A stretch of 64,000 nucleotides of DNA from Bimastos eiseni (lineage: Eukaryota; Annelida; Clitellata; Crassiclitellata; Lumbricidae): assembly GCA_959347315.1 (NCBI GenBank), contig OY365807.1, forward strand, positions 10,750,192 to 10,814,191, read 5' to 3'. Positions 13,440 to 24,129 of the stretch are shown here, in pieces. Below the pieces are notes generated by a model. It was given only the letters and a program-made list of their open reading frames with translations. It searched no databases and had not been told where the DNA came from. A program made the translations under genes and the position numbers. Numbering within the stretch: the first letter of the stretch is position 1; each line of letters starts with the position of its first letter.

Positions 13440-13512
13440 CTGCATGAGAACACTTTAGACAAACCCTCTGCAGACGCGACGCAGCGCTCGTGAATAAGCT
13501 GGTGTCCATAGT
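13440..13512. repeat. Dispersed repeat fragment with GCTCGTGAATAAGCTGGTG
   Basis: Shares the 19-base block GCTCGTGAATAAGCTGGTG with copies at 8983-9150 and 27243-27335. On the minus strand, ggttcgaatctggt (about 13423-13436) looks like a pol III box B, so this may be a minus-strand tRNA-derived SINE. Confidence 0.45.
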
Positions 13513-13673
13513 CACGTTTTATGCAGTTTAGAATTAACAATAACAATTATCGAGTACCTTGTCATTCCGTACTTACCTTGTCATACCATGTCATGCCATG
13601 TCATACCGTGTCATACCATTCAGCACCATATCATGCCTATACATGTATCATGATCCCTTCGTTTAACTGTAGA

Positions 13674-13871
13674 ATGAGTTCACAAACGACGCAGAAGACG
13701 AAGTCAACCAAGGCCGAGCAATTCAAGGCGAAGCTGACCCCGGAACAGATTCGGGCCTACAGGAAACACTTCGAGATGTTTGACCTTAACGGAGACGGGG
13801 TCATCAGCGCCAGGGAGCTAAGAAAGGTCTCTAAGCAAATGGGATATCAACTGGACGAGGAACAGATTGAG
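13674..13871 (+). CDS. Calmodulin-like gene, coding exon 1 (residues 1-66, EF-hand 1)
   Basis: ATG after tttaactgtaga; basic N-terminal tail, then AKLTPEQIRAYRKHFEMF and loop DLNGDGVISARE. Donor GAG|gtatac, phase 0. Confidence 0.92.
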
Positions 13872-14103
13872 GTATACAGTACCCACACAAATAATTATAT
13901 ATATATGTATATATATATATAACTCTTATGATATATACGGTGGACGACGACGACACATTTCTATCTATCCAGGTTTATGTGTCACGCACTGTCGTACTTC
14001 ATCAGGTACTGTATCAGCCATGTGTGCTGTCAAATGTAAATCCACCTAACGATTATGATGATAATGGTGATGATGGTGATGATGATGATGATGGTGGTGG
14101 AGG

Positions 14104-14139
<36 letters not shown>

Positions 14140-14288
14140 CGACGACTACGATGATGATGATGATGATGATGACGACGATGACGATGATGACGATGATGAC
14201 GATGATGATGATGACAATGATGACGATGACAGTGACGACGACGGTGACGATGATGATGATAACGATGATGATAGCGAATATAATTATA

Positions 14289-14384
<96 letters not shown>

Positions 14385-14444
14385 TTTGAAAATGAAAATG
14401 ATAATGATAATAATAATACTAATACTAATAATACTACTACTACT

Positions 14445-14487
<43 letters not shown>

Positions 14488-16449
14488 GAACAAGTAGTGA
14501 TGAGTTTCCCTTCCTTCCCGTTTTTAAACTCCCATAATTATTAAAATTCTTCTAACAATGGTATATCTCCTCCCCATATTTCTTCTTGAATGGAGCATTT
14601 GCTCTTAGGTATATATGGCGTAGGCTTATAATCTCCTGACAGACCCATAGCCAAAGTAAAGGTCAAAGTAAAGACGAAGCAGAACCCACTCTTGAACTCT
14701 TCCCATTACCGTCCTCTGCCCTGCCTTACCGTCCTCTTCACTTTCATATTCTAGCCTTCCATCCCTCGTTGCCCTTACCTTCCTCGTTCTGCTAACACCT
14801 TAATCCCTGCCTGGATAATTGATAAAACATTGGGGCGCATAGTTGAAGAACCGAGTTCGAAACCCGTATCCCCGGTAAGGTTGACCAGACTTTCTTTTGC
14901 TAGGCGGCGAAGTTGGTTAAATTAGATGTAGGCCTGTAATATTATTTTAGCGCTATGGTCGCTCTGTACAGTGATAGTTTACAACGTCGTTAGATGGCGG
15001 CACGTGGTAACAATTGATTACATAGGCTCAGATGGGAAACAGAGTTATTTTATATTCTATTATGCTTAATGACATATAACTTACTTATAAATTGCATTAT
15101 ATTGTATACTTTCATATTTCGAAGTAACCCTTCTCTGTGAATGACCGAATTAAATAGTTATTACCGTTAGTAAGATTTGTCATTGAAAACTTTTTTCTAG
15201 ATGCCCAGACACGCTATAAAAGATCTCTGGATAATACGTCATTATCGCTTCTCGGCCTTTTGGCTTAGATCAAAGCGTTTACTTGTCAGATTAACACTTG
15301 ATACGTACATTAACCACGGTTGCGTGACACCGATGTTACTGGCTCTCGGCCTAGGCTGGTGATCAGATAATCCTTGATCCGCTATCCCTGGTTTTAGTAC
15401 GTTGTTAGCGTTGAGATGATGGGGAGAAGCTACGGTATCCTCCGGTTTCTCATTCTCTCCAGTGGTCCCCCACTAAGGGAGAAATTCAATACAAAAATAA
15501 AACAGCCTAGGCCTCCTGGGTTCCGGACGTGCTAGTTCGTAACATTCCCTTCTGGGGAATCTCTGAACAGTTGGTCTTCGGCGGTTTGCTAGGGTGCTCA
15601 AAGGGAGAAAGGTTAGAAGTTGAATGAGAACCTCCGATCAACCATAAAAACAAGTTATTACAAAGCAGAAGCGTGACAGGCAGTGTTAGACTGTAAGGCA
15701 GTGCTGTCCAACACGCGGATCGCATGCGGCCCGTGGATGAATTTTAAGTGGCCCGCTCGGGCTTGCAGAATTAGCAATTTTTTAAAAGTGAAGTAAAGAC
15801 AAGTCACTTGCCTATTTTCCTACTCAGCTCATCAACATGATGATAATCGTCATTGTCATTATGTAATTATCATAGCTATCTTGAAAAATTATCATCATGA
15901 ACAGCGTCGTCGTACCTAGTTTATTTTGTTACGGGCGGTATATCACCAGTTTGCATTGCTGCATCCACATGGTAGGCCTAGAGCTGATCCGATTTCAGAC
16001 CAAATGTCAGGTTCCCCATTAAATTTTAACCGCGCTTCGTAGTTTGTTGTAGTGCGATGGTACAGCAGACCCCCAATTTACGCTCTAGAAACACATTCCA
16101 TAGTACTCAGAAATTTGCAAAGCAAAATAGGTCATGGCGATGTCCATGACATCCGGATGCCAAATCTATGAAAATATTGACTTTATCTGCAGAAATAAAA
16201 AATTTCTCAGTTCCCCGATTTCCAGGGTTTTCGGGTTCCCCGATTCCCATTTCCCCGATTAACCAATTAACAACGGGGGTAGTAGTAGGAGGGAAGTTGG
16301 AAGTAGTAGCAGTAGTAGTAGGTGGAGTAGTAGTAGTGGTAGTAGTAGTAATAATAATAATAATAATAACAAAAATAATTATGATAGTAATTTAAAAAAA
16401 TAACAACAACAAAAATAATTATGATAATAGTAATAATAATAATAATATA

Positions 16450-16499
<50 letters not shown>

Positions 16500-16504
16500 T
16501 AATA

Positions 16505-16541
<37 letters not shown>

Positions 16542-19500
16542 TAATAATATAATAATAATAATAATAATAATCGATATCTAGGAAATTGAAGGCTAAGTCT
16601 GCCTTACGGCCACGGAGATAACGGGCTAAGAATGATAATGGGTATCGATTGCATTTCGCTCTATGTCAGCCATAGAATGCCAGTCGTCTATGCGCTTAAG
16701 CCGAAAGATCTGCAGTGTGCAGCTGTGTATTCTGATCTCCTTCAGCTGGACTAAAGGTAGTAATGATACCTGTACTAGAGGTTCCCTGTCCAGGTGTAAG
16801 TAGCGCGGAAGACGGGTTGCGATGTGTGAATTGTGCGTTGAGGCGTTTATTTGGCCAATTCTCACCACCGCTAACCACCGAAGCGATTGCCATCAGGCGC
16901 TTCATGATTCTGCTGAGACAATTGTTGTCCAACTCAGACGTCTGCCTGTTACAGCAGTCGGCTCAATGTCCGTGCCTTCGTCTGCCTTCGTCTGCCTTCG
17001 TCTGCCTTCGTCTGCCTTCGTCTGCCTTCGTCTGCCTTCGTCTGCCTTCGTCTGCCTTCGTCTGCCTTCGTCTGCCTTCGTCTGCCTTCGTCTGCCTTCG
17101 TCTGCCTTCGTCTGCCTTCGTCTGCCTTCGTCTGCCTTCGTCTGCCTTCGTCTGCCTTCGTCTGCCTTCGTCTGCCTTCGTCTGCCTTCGTCTGCCTTCG
17201 TCTGCCTTCGTCTGCCTTCGTCTGCCTTCGTCTGCCTTCGTCTGCCTTCGTCTGCCTTCGTCTGCCTTCGTCTGCCTTCGTCTGCCTTCGTCTGCCTTCG
17301 TCTGCCTTCGTCTGCCTTCGTCTGCCTTCGTCTGCCTTCGTCTGCCTTCGTCTGCCTTCGTCTGCCTTCGTCTGCCTTCGTCTGCCTTAGTCTGCCTTCG
17401 TCTGACTTCGTCTGCCTATGTCTCTTCTTCTTCTTCTATCTCTACCTCCGTCTGACTCCTTTCATCCACTTTGCTTTTGTCTCGGCAGGCTCTTCCGCTG
17501 CCTCTAATTATGCCTCTGTTCACATACATATATACATATATACATGTATATGTATATATGTATATGTGTATATATATATGCATGTATAATATGTCTACGC
17601 GTTTCCATAGCCACGATGCCTTTGCTTTGAACGATTCGTCTTAATCGGCGCCAACACAAGAGGACTGGGATCGAATGCGCCATTAATCTTGTTCCGTGTT
17701 CTTATCACGGTCGTCCACGCACCGATGATGTAGTCATTTCAATCAACCCTCACTGACAAACTCAATCACCCTGACAATCAAACGACCGGGCTGGGTAGGT
17801 GAGCGATTGTTGCCGTTTGTTGTCGAAATGCCCATTTCTTCTGCACAGTTAGCGGGTGAGAGACTGTGCAAGACTTGATCATGGGTTCCATTTAAGGTGA
17901 TCGATGCACAGCTCTCCTTAGTCGCTCGCGCAGCCCAATTGCGGTGAATCGATAAATCATTCGTCCTGTCGAGGGCGTTGGACCGACGATCGTCTCTCGA
18001 TGAGTTAAAGTTAGACTTCAAAACGATTTGACGAACCTTGTTGAAGGGAAGAGGAATAGTGGAAGGCCTAGAATGTCCTGGATTGACAACATTTTATGTG
18101 GACTGGGCTAAAGGGAACTAGCTTGATGAGCGCAGTACGTGATAGACGATGCTGGGCAAGTCTCTCACTTAGATCCATTCATGTAGCCAACCGTCGCGAT
18201 GCGACGATAGCGTTATGACATGACATGACAAACCGCAGCGGCCGCGAATAAGACCAAGTTAAATATTGTTGACAATGTACAGTTGAGTACGTAGGTCTAC
18301 TTTCGTCGAAATTAGACGGCTCATTCGATATCGATGCAGTCCAGATGGAAAACCGTGAACAAAATGTCCTCCGAGTTTTGCAATTTATGCAGTTTGTCTG
18401 GGAATAGTGTCAGTATAATAGTCATATAATTGTAGGCCTAATCATTAATCATAGCCAATTAAAACTATGATATGCGACGTATAACTGACCTGAATTGAGA
18501 TATAATACCTACTGGTAGATTAGTTTGATGTCAGTCTGCATGTAGCTATACACGAATAAGATACACAAAATGAGCTGAACACAGAGGCTCCTGAAATTGC
18601 TCGCGCATCGCTCGCCTAAGCGGTCCTGCAAAGAGATTACCCGCTCGCCTGCTACTTTGAAGTGAGAAGGTCTGGGCCTAATGAATGAAGGAACGAATGA
18701 AGGAATTGATGGATAGATTGATGGGTGGATGAACGAGCGAACGAATCACCAGCAGAAATGTATAGAGACTGCAGAACAGTTACAGATGACGAGACAGACA
18801 CACAGACTTACACATACACATATACACACACGGTCACATAGACTCACGCGAACATCTCTTAGTTTACATAATACCCTTTTCCACCGGAGCGATATGAAAG
18901 AACTGCCAAGACTACGGGCGCATCACACCCCTTGTGGCATTTCGGAAAGGGCTTTCTATTATGCATCGGTGACCACCTTCATCATCGTGCCCACCACACT
19001 ACACCCACACCCAGCACCTGCACGGGGTTTCCGGAGTTAATTAAATTACATGTTTACGGTGGGAGCTACTTATCGTTGACATTTAGACGAAGCCTTCACG
19101 TGCGTATACCACAGGTAGACGAGAAGTCTGTTTTAGCTCAACATGTGCGTGTTCCAGGTCTAGGTTTGGGTTTTTTTTTTAAATATATTCCACTCGTTGT
19201 ACTGAGATTATAAGCGACTTAATCCTTAAATACAGATTACAGAGCTTATGCGTGTATATAATTATTATATATATATATACATATAAATTAAGTATATGCA
19301 CGTTAGCACTACGCTGCTATAAACACAGTCTCATATAATGCGTTTCATGTCTTTCTGCACGCACATCTGTCTGTCTTTGTCTATCTACAGCAATGTCTGT
19401 TGACACTGTCTACACACTATCTCTGCCTGTCTGTCTACCTACCTACCCTCTTTTCCATCTGGCTACCTCTCTTTCCTATACTGCTTCTCTGCCTGCCTGC

Positions 19501-20649
19501 ATACTACCTATTTGTATATCTTTCCCATTTCTGTCCGATTTCACGCAAGACTGCCTTCAGCCGCGTGTATTAGTGCCAAGTCGCTATAAAATGGTGCAAT
19601 AAGGATGGGATGAATGCAATAAATAAAGAAATCAACTGCGCAGATAAATGCATTGAGTAAATAACTATAGCTATAGTCAGTCTTAGAAGAGAGATCGTCT
19701 GTGTTTGTGCTAAGGCGATTATAAAGGAGAATGACGTCGACAGCAATGGATATCTGAGCTTCGATGAATTCCTTCTGGCCATGTCGTCCAGTCTGTCGGC
19801 CATCTCCGACGAGGAGCACAGGTGACGCCCTTCACATCTAACACTCAGAATGCAACGTAATTTTTATGATATGATAATATGCCATATGATATCATATTAT
19901 CCCTACTAGTCGCATTTCACCTAATTATTTACTCACCTAAATGAAATGTGTGATTGCTTTTCGCTTAAAATGGAGGTAACCACACACACACAAACACACA
20001 CACACATACGCACGCACACACACGCACAAGCACCCACCATAAAGTTCTTCAAAACGAGACTAGGACCATCTTAGTCATAGGCCTACTACACCTGGACACT
20101 GCCAGTTCAGCGTCCGCAGTCCGTTCTTATTTAATATCAGCCTAATGTAAATTTAGATCCGTCCCCATTCGTATGCGTATGTGAATATGACGTGTTGTGT
20201 AGGCCTAATTATAGGAGCTGCCGCGCTGCATTATTAATATTCTCGTACATCAATTTTTTAAAATCAATCTTGAACGATATTACATTTTCGTACAGTGCAT
20301 TCTTGTGCATTACATTCTTCTCAGTTCAATTCTCGTACATTTGCATTTGCATAATCGTAGGTTTGTGGGACCTGCGTTGAGCTTCGTATATTGCCATTCC
20401 TTAAAATGCCGCTCTTATCCTGTCTTCCCATAATGCAGGCGTGCGGATATCCGGCGTCGTTTTGCGGAGTACGACCGTGATGGAAACGGGGTGGTGACCT
20501 TGGAGGAGGCGCATTGTATCCTCCAGAAGGAGCTTGGCTTCGGGGAGAGGCAATCGATCGATCTCGTTCGACGCTATGACCTTAACGGAGACGGTCAGCT
20601 GGACTACGAAGAGTTCGTCAGGTTCTACACCAAGGTCAAGACCAAGTAA
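13674..20649 (+). CDS. Calmodulin-like protein with four EF-hands, three coding exons
   Basis: Calcium-binding EF-hand protein of the calmodulin/troponin C/centrin type. Exons 13674-13871, 19715-19821 and 20439-20649 join in frame to 171 residues. The first 20 residues are a Lys/Thr/Gln-rich extension absent from calmodulin. Four canonical 12-residue loops follow: DLNGDGVISARE (from residue 37), DVDSNGYLSFDE, DRDGNGVVTLEE and DLNGDGQLDYEE, each with acidic positions 1, 3, 5 and 12 adequate for calcium. Splice sites: GAG|gtatac, gtgctaag|GCG, CACAG|gtgacg, taatgcag|GCG. The ATG is preceded by an acceptor-like tttaactgtag, so a 5' UTR intron is possible. It is not calmodulin itself, because the linker SSSLSAISDEEHR and the C-terminus FYTKVKTK differ. 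The exact subfamily cannot be assigned by eye. The coding region is CpG-rich, unlike AP1G1 introns, suggesting a regulated and unmethylated gene. Confidence 0.92.
14054..14490. repeat. Compound trinucleotide tract (GAT/GAC, ACT, AAT)
   Basis: GAT/GAC units to about 14275, ACT units at about 14288-14330, then AAT units to 14486 with two interruptions. Poly-Asp, poly-Met, poly-Thr and poly-Asn open frames here are spurious. It is 180 bp into intron 1 of the calmodulin-like gene. Confidence 0.95.
15244..15310 (+). pseudogene. U2 snRNA-like 5' domain
   Basis: The 31 bases at 15244-15274 match the 5' end of U2 snRNA at 29 positions by my comparison (ATCGCTTCTCGGCCTTTTGG, then CT-AGATCAA). The following bases to TTGATACGT near 15305 align more loosely with the next part of U2. 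The branch-point recognition core GTAGTA is missing, a base in stem I is changed (TTAG for TAAG), and no Sm-site-like segment follows at the expected place. It therefore cannot be a working U2. It is either a truncated pseudogene or the head of a snRNA-derived SINE. Confidence 0.75.
15244..15510 (+). repeat. Candidate snRNA-headed SINE-like element
   Basis: After the U2-like head come a short hairpin (GATCA...TGATC at about 15361-15379), a second hairpin around AGTGGTCCCCCACT near 15460-15473 flanked by ttctc/gagaa, and an A-rich end (aatacaaaaataaaacag). Head, body and A-rich tail resemble a retroposon. No second copy is visible here, so the 3' limit is approximate. Confidence 0.45.
15699..15770. 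mobile_element. Possible truncated hAT end (CAGTGCTGTCCAAC)
   Basis: The sequence starts cagtgctgtccaacacgcgg and continues with gcggcccgtgg and gtggcccgctcgggc, the look of a GGCCCGC-rich hAT terminus. No matching opposite end found. Confidence 0.3.
16335..16572. repeat. AAT trinucleotide tract
   Basis: Starts with a GTA/GTGGTA stretch (16275-16350), then interrupted AAT/AAC units. Confidence 0.9.
16971..17420. repeat. 10-bp minisatellite (TCTGCCTTCG)n
   Basis: Forty perfect tandem copies at 16981-17380, then variants tctgccttag, tctgacttcg and tctgcctatg. The unit length is not a multiple of three and contains no stop in any phase, so all six frames stay open. The long SAFVCLRLPS-repeat open frames are artefacts. 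It lies in intron 1 of the calmodulin-like gene. Confidence 0.95.
18041..18235 (+). pseudogene. RTE-like LINE 3' end (reverse transcriptase C-terminus and tail)
   Basis: RNSGRPRMSWIDNI then, after a frameshift, AVRDRRCWASLSLRSIHVAN and stop at 18216-18218. This is the GRPR-W-D-I / DR-W signature of RTE-type C-termini. It is followed directly by a short tgacatgacatgac tail, as expected for RTE elements. It sits in intron 1 of the calmodulin-like gene. Confidence 0.75.
18240..19710. other. Intron 1 of the calmodulin-like gene, 3' part
   Basis: No further exon seen between 13872 and 19714. Small (ACAC) and (CTGC)-rich stretches. Confidence 0.5.
19715..19821 (+). CDS. Calmodulin-like gene, coding exon 2 (residues 67-101, EF-hand 2)
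   Basis: Too short to stand out as an open frame. Continues exon 1 perfectly: EEQIE then AIIKENDVDSNGYLSFDEFL. Acceptor tgtttgtgctaag, donor CACAG|gtgacg, ends in phase 2. Confidence 0.9.
20439..20649 (+). CDS. Calmodulin-like gene, coding exon 3 (residues 102-171, EF-hands 3 and 4)
   Basis: Acceptor taatgcag. Loops DRDGNGVVTLEE and DLNGDGQLDYEE; ends FVRFYTKVKTK then TAA. Confidence 0.94.
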
Positions 20650-20670
20650 GAGTCGTAAGAGATCGACGCT

Positions 20671-20950
20671 CATCCAACCATCCATCCATTCATCCATCCA
20701 TCCATCCATCTATGCTTTCCCTCGTCTACTCATTCGTCCGTCCATTTGTTCATCCATCTATCTATCCATCTATCTATCCATCCATCTATCATATAAAATG
20801 CATTCATATATCAAACCACCCATTTATGTATGCTTTCCATTCATTGCTCTATCCACCCTTCTAATCGTCCGTCCATCTATCCATCCATCCGTCCGTCCGT
20901 TCGTTCGTCTTTTCCTCGATTTATTCATTCGTTTGTTTATTCATTCGTTA
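20671..20950. repeat. CATC/CATCTAT and CGTC tetranucleotide tract in the 3' flank of the calmodulin-like gene
   Basis: Begins 22 bases after the stop codon, so it is probably in the 3' UTR. Units catccatccatc, ctatctatcc and, later, cgtccgtccgttcg. Confidence 0.85.
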
Positions 20951-21824
20951 GTCCAATCTGTTGCTAGCCCCGTTGGCCTATGAGGCTATAGCCACTGAGA
21001 TCTGGCGTCGTTCAATCCTTCATCCTTTTGAAGCCGATGGATTTTCGGCTGAGATGTAAACAAGGACACCATGCAGATTCGGTCACAGAACCTCCCTCTC
21101 CTGACGCAGTCAAACCTCTCATCATAATAAAACAATCAACGTGGCCAACATATAAAACGTTCGGTTTAACTGAATACGATTTTCTCACGGACGTTTTCAT
21201 GAATAAGTTTGTCGCTTCCGTTAAAGAATCTAAGCACTATGTAGTATGCACCGCCGATCCAAGCGGCCAGTAGGAATACTGGACCTCTGGATTTGTCGCT
21301 TCCATAGGCCTACTGGGCTCCGCACACCGGCGCTCCAAGCGGCCAGTAAGGATTAGACTTCTATATCAATAATGGCTCCCTTTGGAAAAGCTGTAGTTTT
21401 GGCTAAGATCTTTTTGCGCATCATTTGGCTCGGATCCTTTTTCTCTCAGCAACGGATTGGATGATTGCGTGGATATTCTGCGCTCCTATGGGCACGCAAG
21501 AAGGATTAGCCTTCGTATAATTAGTGTATCGCCGGCTTGCATGTCTTACATACACACTGAATGGGATTATCTTCTCCGTCCCCGAACTCACTGGGGAGTC
21601 TTATTCCGTATTCGGAAATTGAATGTATTGGGCACTCGGGGCGAGCGACGTTCTGCATGAGTTCTCATCGGCCTCAAAAGCTCACTATAAGTCCATCTCG
21701 TTAATGTGGCAGCTTCTTCCTGTATACCAATAAGGAAAACTAATATTGCGGCGTTGTTGACATAATTTGAAGAACAGCCCGTTTCAGTACGCCTTGCATT
21801 GAATTTGAATAAATGAATAAATGA

Positions 21825-22316
21825 ATTGAAAGTGAATATATGAATTGAAAGTGAATATATGAATTGAAAGTGAATAAATGAATTGAAAGTGAATAAATGA
21901 ATTGAAAGTGAATATATGAATTGAAAGTGAATAAATGAATTGAAAGTGAATATATGAATTGAAAGTGAATAAATGAATTGAAAGTGAATATATGAATTGA
22001 AAGTGAATACATGAATTGAAAGGGAATACATGAATTGAAAGTGAATACATGAATTGAAAGTGAATATATGAATTGAAAGTGAATAAATGAATTGAAAGTG
22101 AATATATGAATTGAAAGTGAATATATGAATTGAAAGTTAATATTTGAATTGAAAGTAAATATATGAATTGAAAGTGAATAAATGAATTGCAAGTGAATAT
22201 ATGAATTGAAAGTGAATACATGAATTGAAAGTGAATATATGAATTGAAAGTGAATATATGAATTGAAAGTGAATACATGAATTGAAAGTGAATATATGAA
22301 TTGAAAGTGAATACAT
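21825..22316. repeat. 19-bp minisatellite (GAATTGAAAGTGAATAWAT)n
   Basis: About 26 units of 19 bp, differing mainly at one position (tatat, aaat or acat). The minus strand is open in all frames because the unit lacks stops there, producing spurious HIFTFNSY-like repeat proteins. Confidence 0.95.
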
Positions 22317-22577
22317 GCTGCTCAGGTAGAGGTTGTTGATATCTAAATGTTTGCAAATCAAAAACTGAAGCCTATCCGACGAATCTGTCTGCAATCGATG
22401 TTTTAATCTCCATTCGGGAAACACACAAAGCATGTGAAACAAGAATTATGTATAGGGTAACGCAGCAAGAGCGCACTTGTAAGTGGTGGGTCTGTTCTGT
22501 TAGGTCGCAGATCTTATAGTTTTGGTGGCGGATGTCAAATCTAAGATGCGGAATGGAATATCGGGATGAATATATCT

Positions 22578-22881
22578 CAGGGGTGTAACAAGCGGGGAGG
22601 GGGCAGAGGGACACCTGCCCCCTCCCCCGTGTCAAAAACTGGAGGGGCAAAGCCCCCCCAGTTTTAGTGCTCAGTGCCTCTCATGTGCCCCCAAATCGGT
22701 TTTTTTTAATGTTTATCCAATGGCTTTTTAAGATTACCTTTGTTAAAATAATTTGTGCCCCCCATTTTTCAAATTTATGGGGGCAAAATTCAAATAATGG
22801 GGGGCAAAAAAAATTATTTGCGCTTTACGCAATATTTTTTAAATTATGCCTCCCATTTTTCAAAACCTTGTTACACCTCTG
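22578..22881. mobile_element. hAT-type MITE, family 1, copy 1
   Basis: Ends CAGGGGTGTAACAAG and, inverted, CTTGTTACACCTCTG. Flanked by 8-bp duplications atatatct (22570-22577) and atttatct (22882-22889), one mismatch. The interior is G/C-homopolymer-rich (runs of cccc and gggg) without a transposase. Length 304 bp. Confidence 0.85.
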
Positions 22882-23040
22882 ATTTATCTATACTGAATAC
22901 AATCGTGAGAGGGTTAACGTAATAATGCATGAGAAGGTTAAGCTAACGCTCTTACACCTTGTCATTCCTTCCTCTCCTTCTACTTTCTTCCTTTTGATTA
23001 AGGACTCATTTCGCCTGTTAGTCACTGAAGTAGTTAACTT

Positions 23041-23094
23041 AGGTAACGACATAGGTAACTACATAGGTAACTACATAGGTAACTACATAGGTAA
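23041..23094. repeat. 12-bp tandem repeat (ATAGGTAACTAC)n
   Basis: Four to five units. Each contains a GGTAAC splice-donor-like core, but nothing suggests exons. Confidence 0.85.
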
Positions 23095-23286
23095 GAGCGT
23101 TGGCAGCGTCTCGGGCGCCTATGTGAAGGAGAACTTGAGGATCGCGGTTCGGTTCCTGATGCTGGCTTATTTCAGAGATTTAAATCTCGGGCTAATATAA
23201 GATTCTAAATGGCATTGCGTTAATTTAAACGGACAAGGATTTCACCAGGATCAATTCAATTAAAATGAGATGGATCGGGGTAATAG

Positions 23287-23289
23287 GGG

Positions 23290-23363
<74 letters not shown>
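23287..23363. repeat. AC then AT dinucleotide tract
   Basis: Short (AC)n followed by (AT)n interrupted twice by atacat. Confidence 0.9.
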
Positions 23364-23689
23364 ATAGATCCTTACGGTCGCTGTAGATAAATGCGATAAT
23401 TTACGTAAAATGTATTATTTTGATTCGATTGATTGCTATGCCTAAGGAGAGCTCAGTTGCTCCCATACCGTAGTGTTAATACAAACTGATAGGCGAATGA
23501 TTCAATGACTCCTCTTGCAGTTTTAACAGAACATTACTTCCATGAATGTTTATTGTCAAACAATCTCGTATAGGAGATAGCTCTATATAGACGCATCATC
23601 TGTTTGGAGACTTGGATAGCACGCACCATCAACAATGAAGAAGGGTCAGAAGTTCAGAAAAAACTGACAATAGAACAGCGAATTGGTGC

Positions 23690-24120
23690 GTCGGTGATGC
23701 ACGGAAATTGCCAGAAGAATCGACAGCAATCAGAGCGCGGTCGACAGAATCCCACAGAAAGATAAGGAGACGGGGGGTCAGCTGTCACCAGGGTTAGGCC
23801 AGGTCATCCACGCGCGTCGAAGTCACGCCGGGATCGCACAATTCACCGCATATCTTTTGCCAACGGGAATCCATCGTCGCCTGAACGGCTATATGCGAGT
23901 GGTGGTATGAGGAATGCAGCGTCGCTTATCAACGTATACATCCGGTGGCTGCAGTAGTTGGGTCTGATGGGTTGTAATATATAAGCCACTGATCGTGACG
24001 AGAGAGGTGCTCAACCGAATCCTGTTGACATGGCGTCACTACAGCTGGAGTTGTGAGACTAAGGAGAAGGTGCTGTTCAGCGATGTATACGCTTTGACAA
24101 CCATGCCAAGACGTATGTGA
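23690..24120 (+). pseudogene. Tc1/mariner-like transposase relic
   Basis: A reading at 23793-23885 gives VRPGHPRASKSRRDRTIHRI then SFANGNPSSPERL. This resembles the GRPR-linker and following helix-turn-helix of Tc1-like transposases. Upstream is an ETGGSAV-like segment and downstream a VLFSD-like one near 24072. Many frameshifts; no terminal repeats found. Confidence 0.45.
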
Positions 24121-24129
24121 GTAGATTTT

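Larger units (their letters stand above)
13105..13640. repeat. Degenerate CCATGTCATA-type tandem array split by a SINE
   Basis: Short units such as ccatgtcatg, ataccatgtc and ccgtgtcata occur at 13105-13177 and again at 13560-13640, on either side of the Deu-type SINE and a second repeat fragment. The array runs up to the first coding exon of the calmodulin-like gene. Confidence 0.55.

Noticed and set aside
13928..14537. Open frames encoding poly-Asp, poly-Met and poly-Thr/Asn proteins
   Set aside because: They are translations of the GAT/ACT/AAT microsatellite in an intron; no splice or start context.
15244..15310. Functional U2 snRNA gene
   Set aside because: The branch-point recognition core and the downstream Sm-site region are missing and stem I is altered.
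16763..17589. Two long overlapping frames with an SAFVCLRLPS repeat
   Set aside because: Produced by the 10-bp minisatellite, which lacks stops in every phase.
21825..22316. CRISPR array
   Set aside because: Direct tandem units without spacers, in a eukaryotic genome.
21588..22442. Four overlapping minus-strand repeat proteins (HIFTFNSY-like)
   Set aside because: Produced by the 19-bp minisatellite; not conserved protein sequence.
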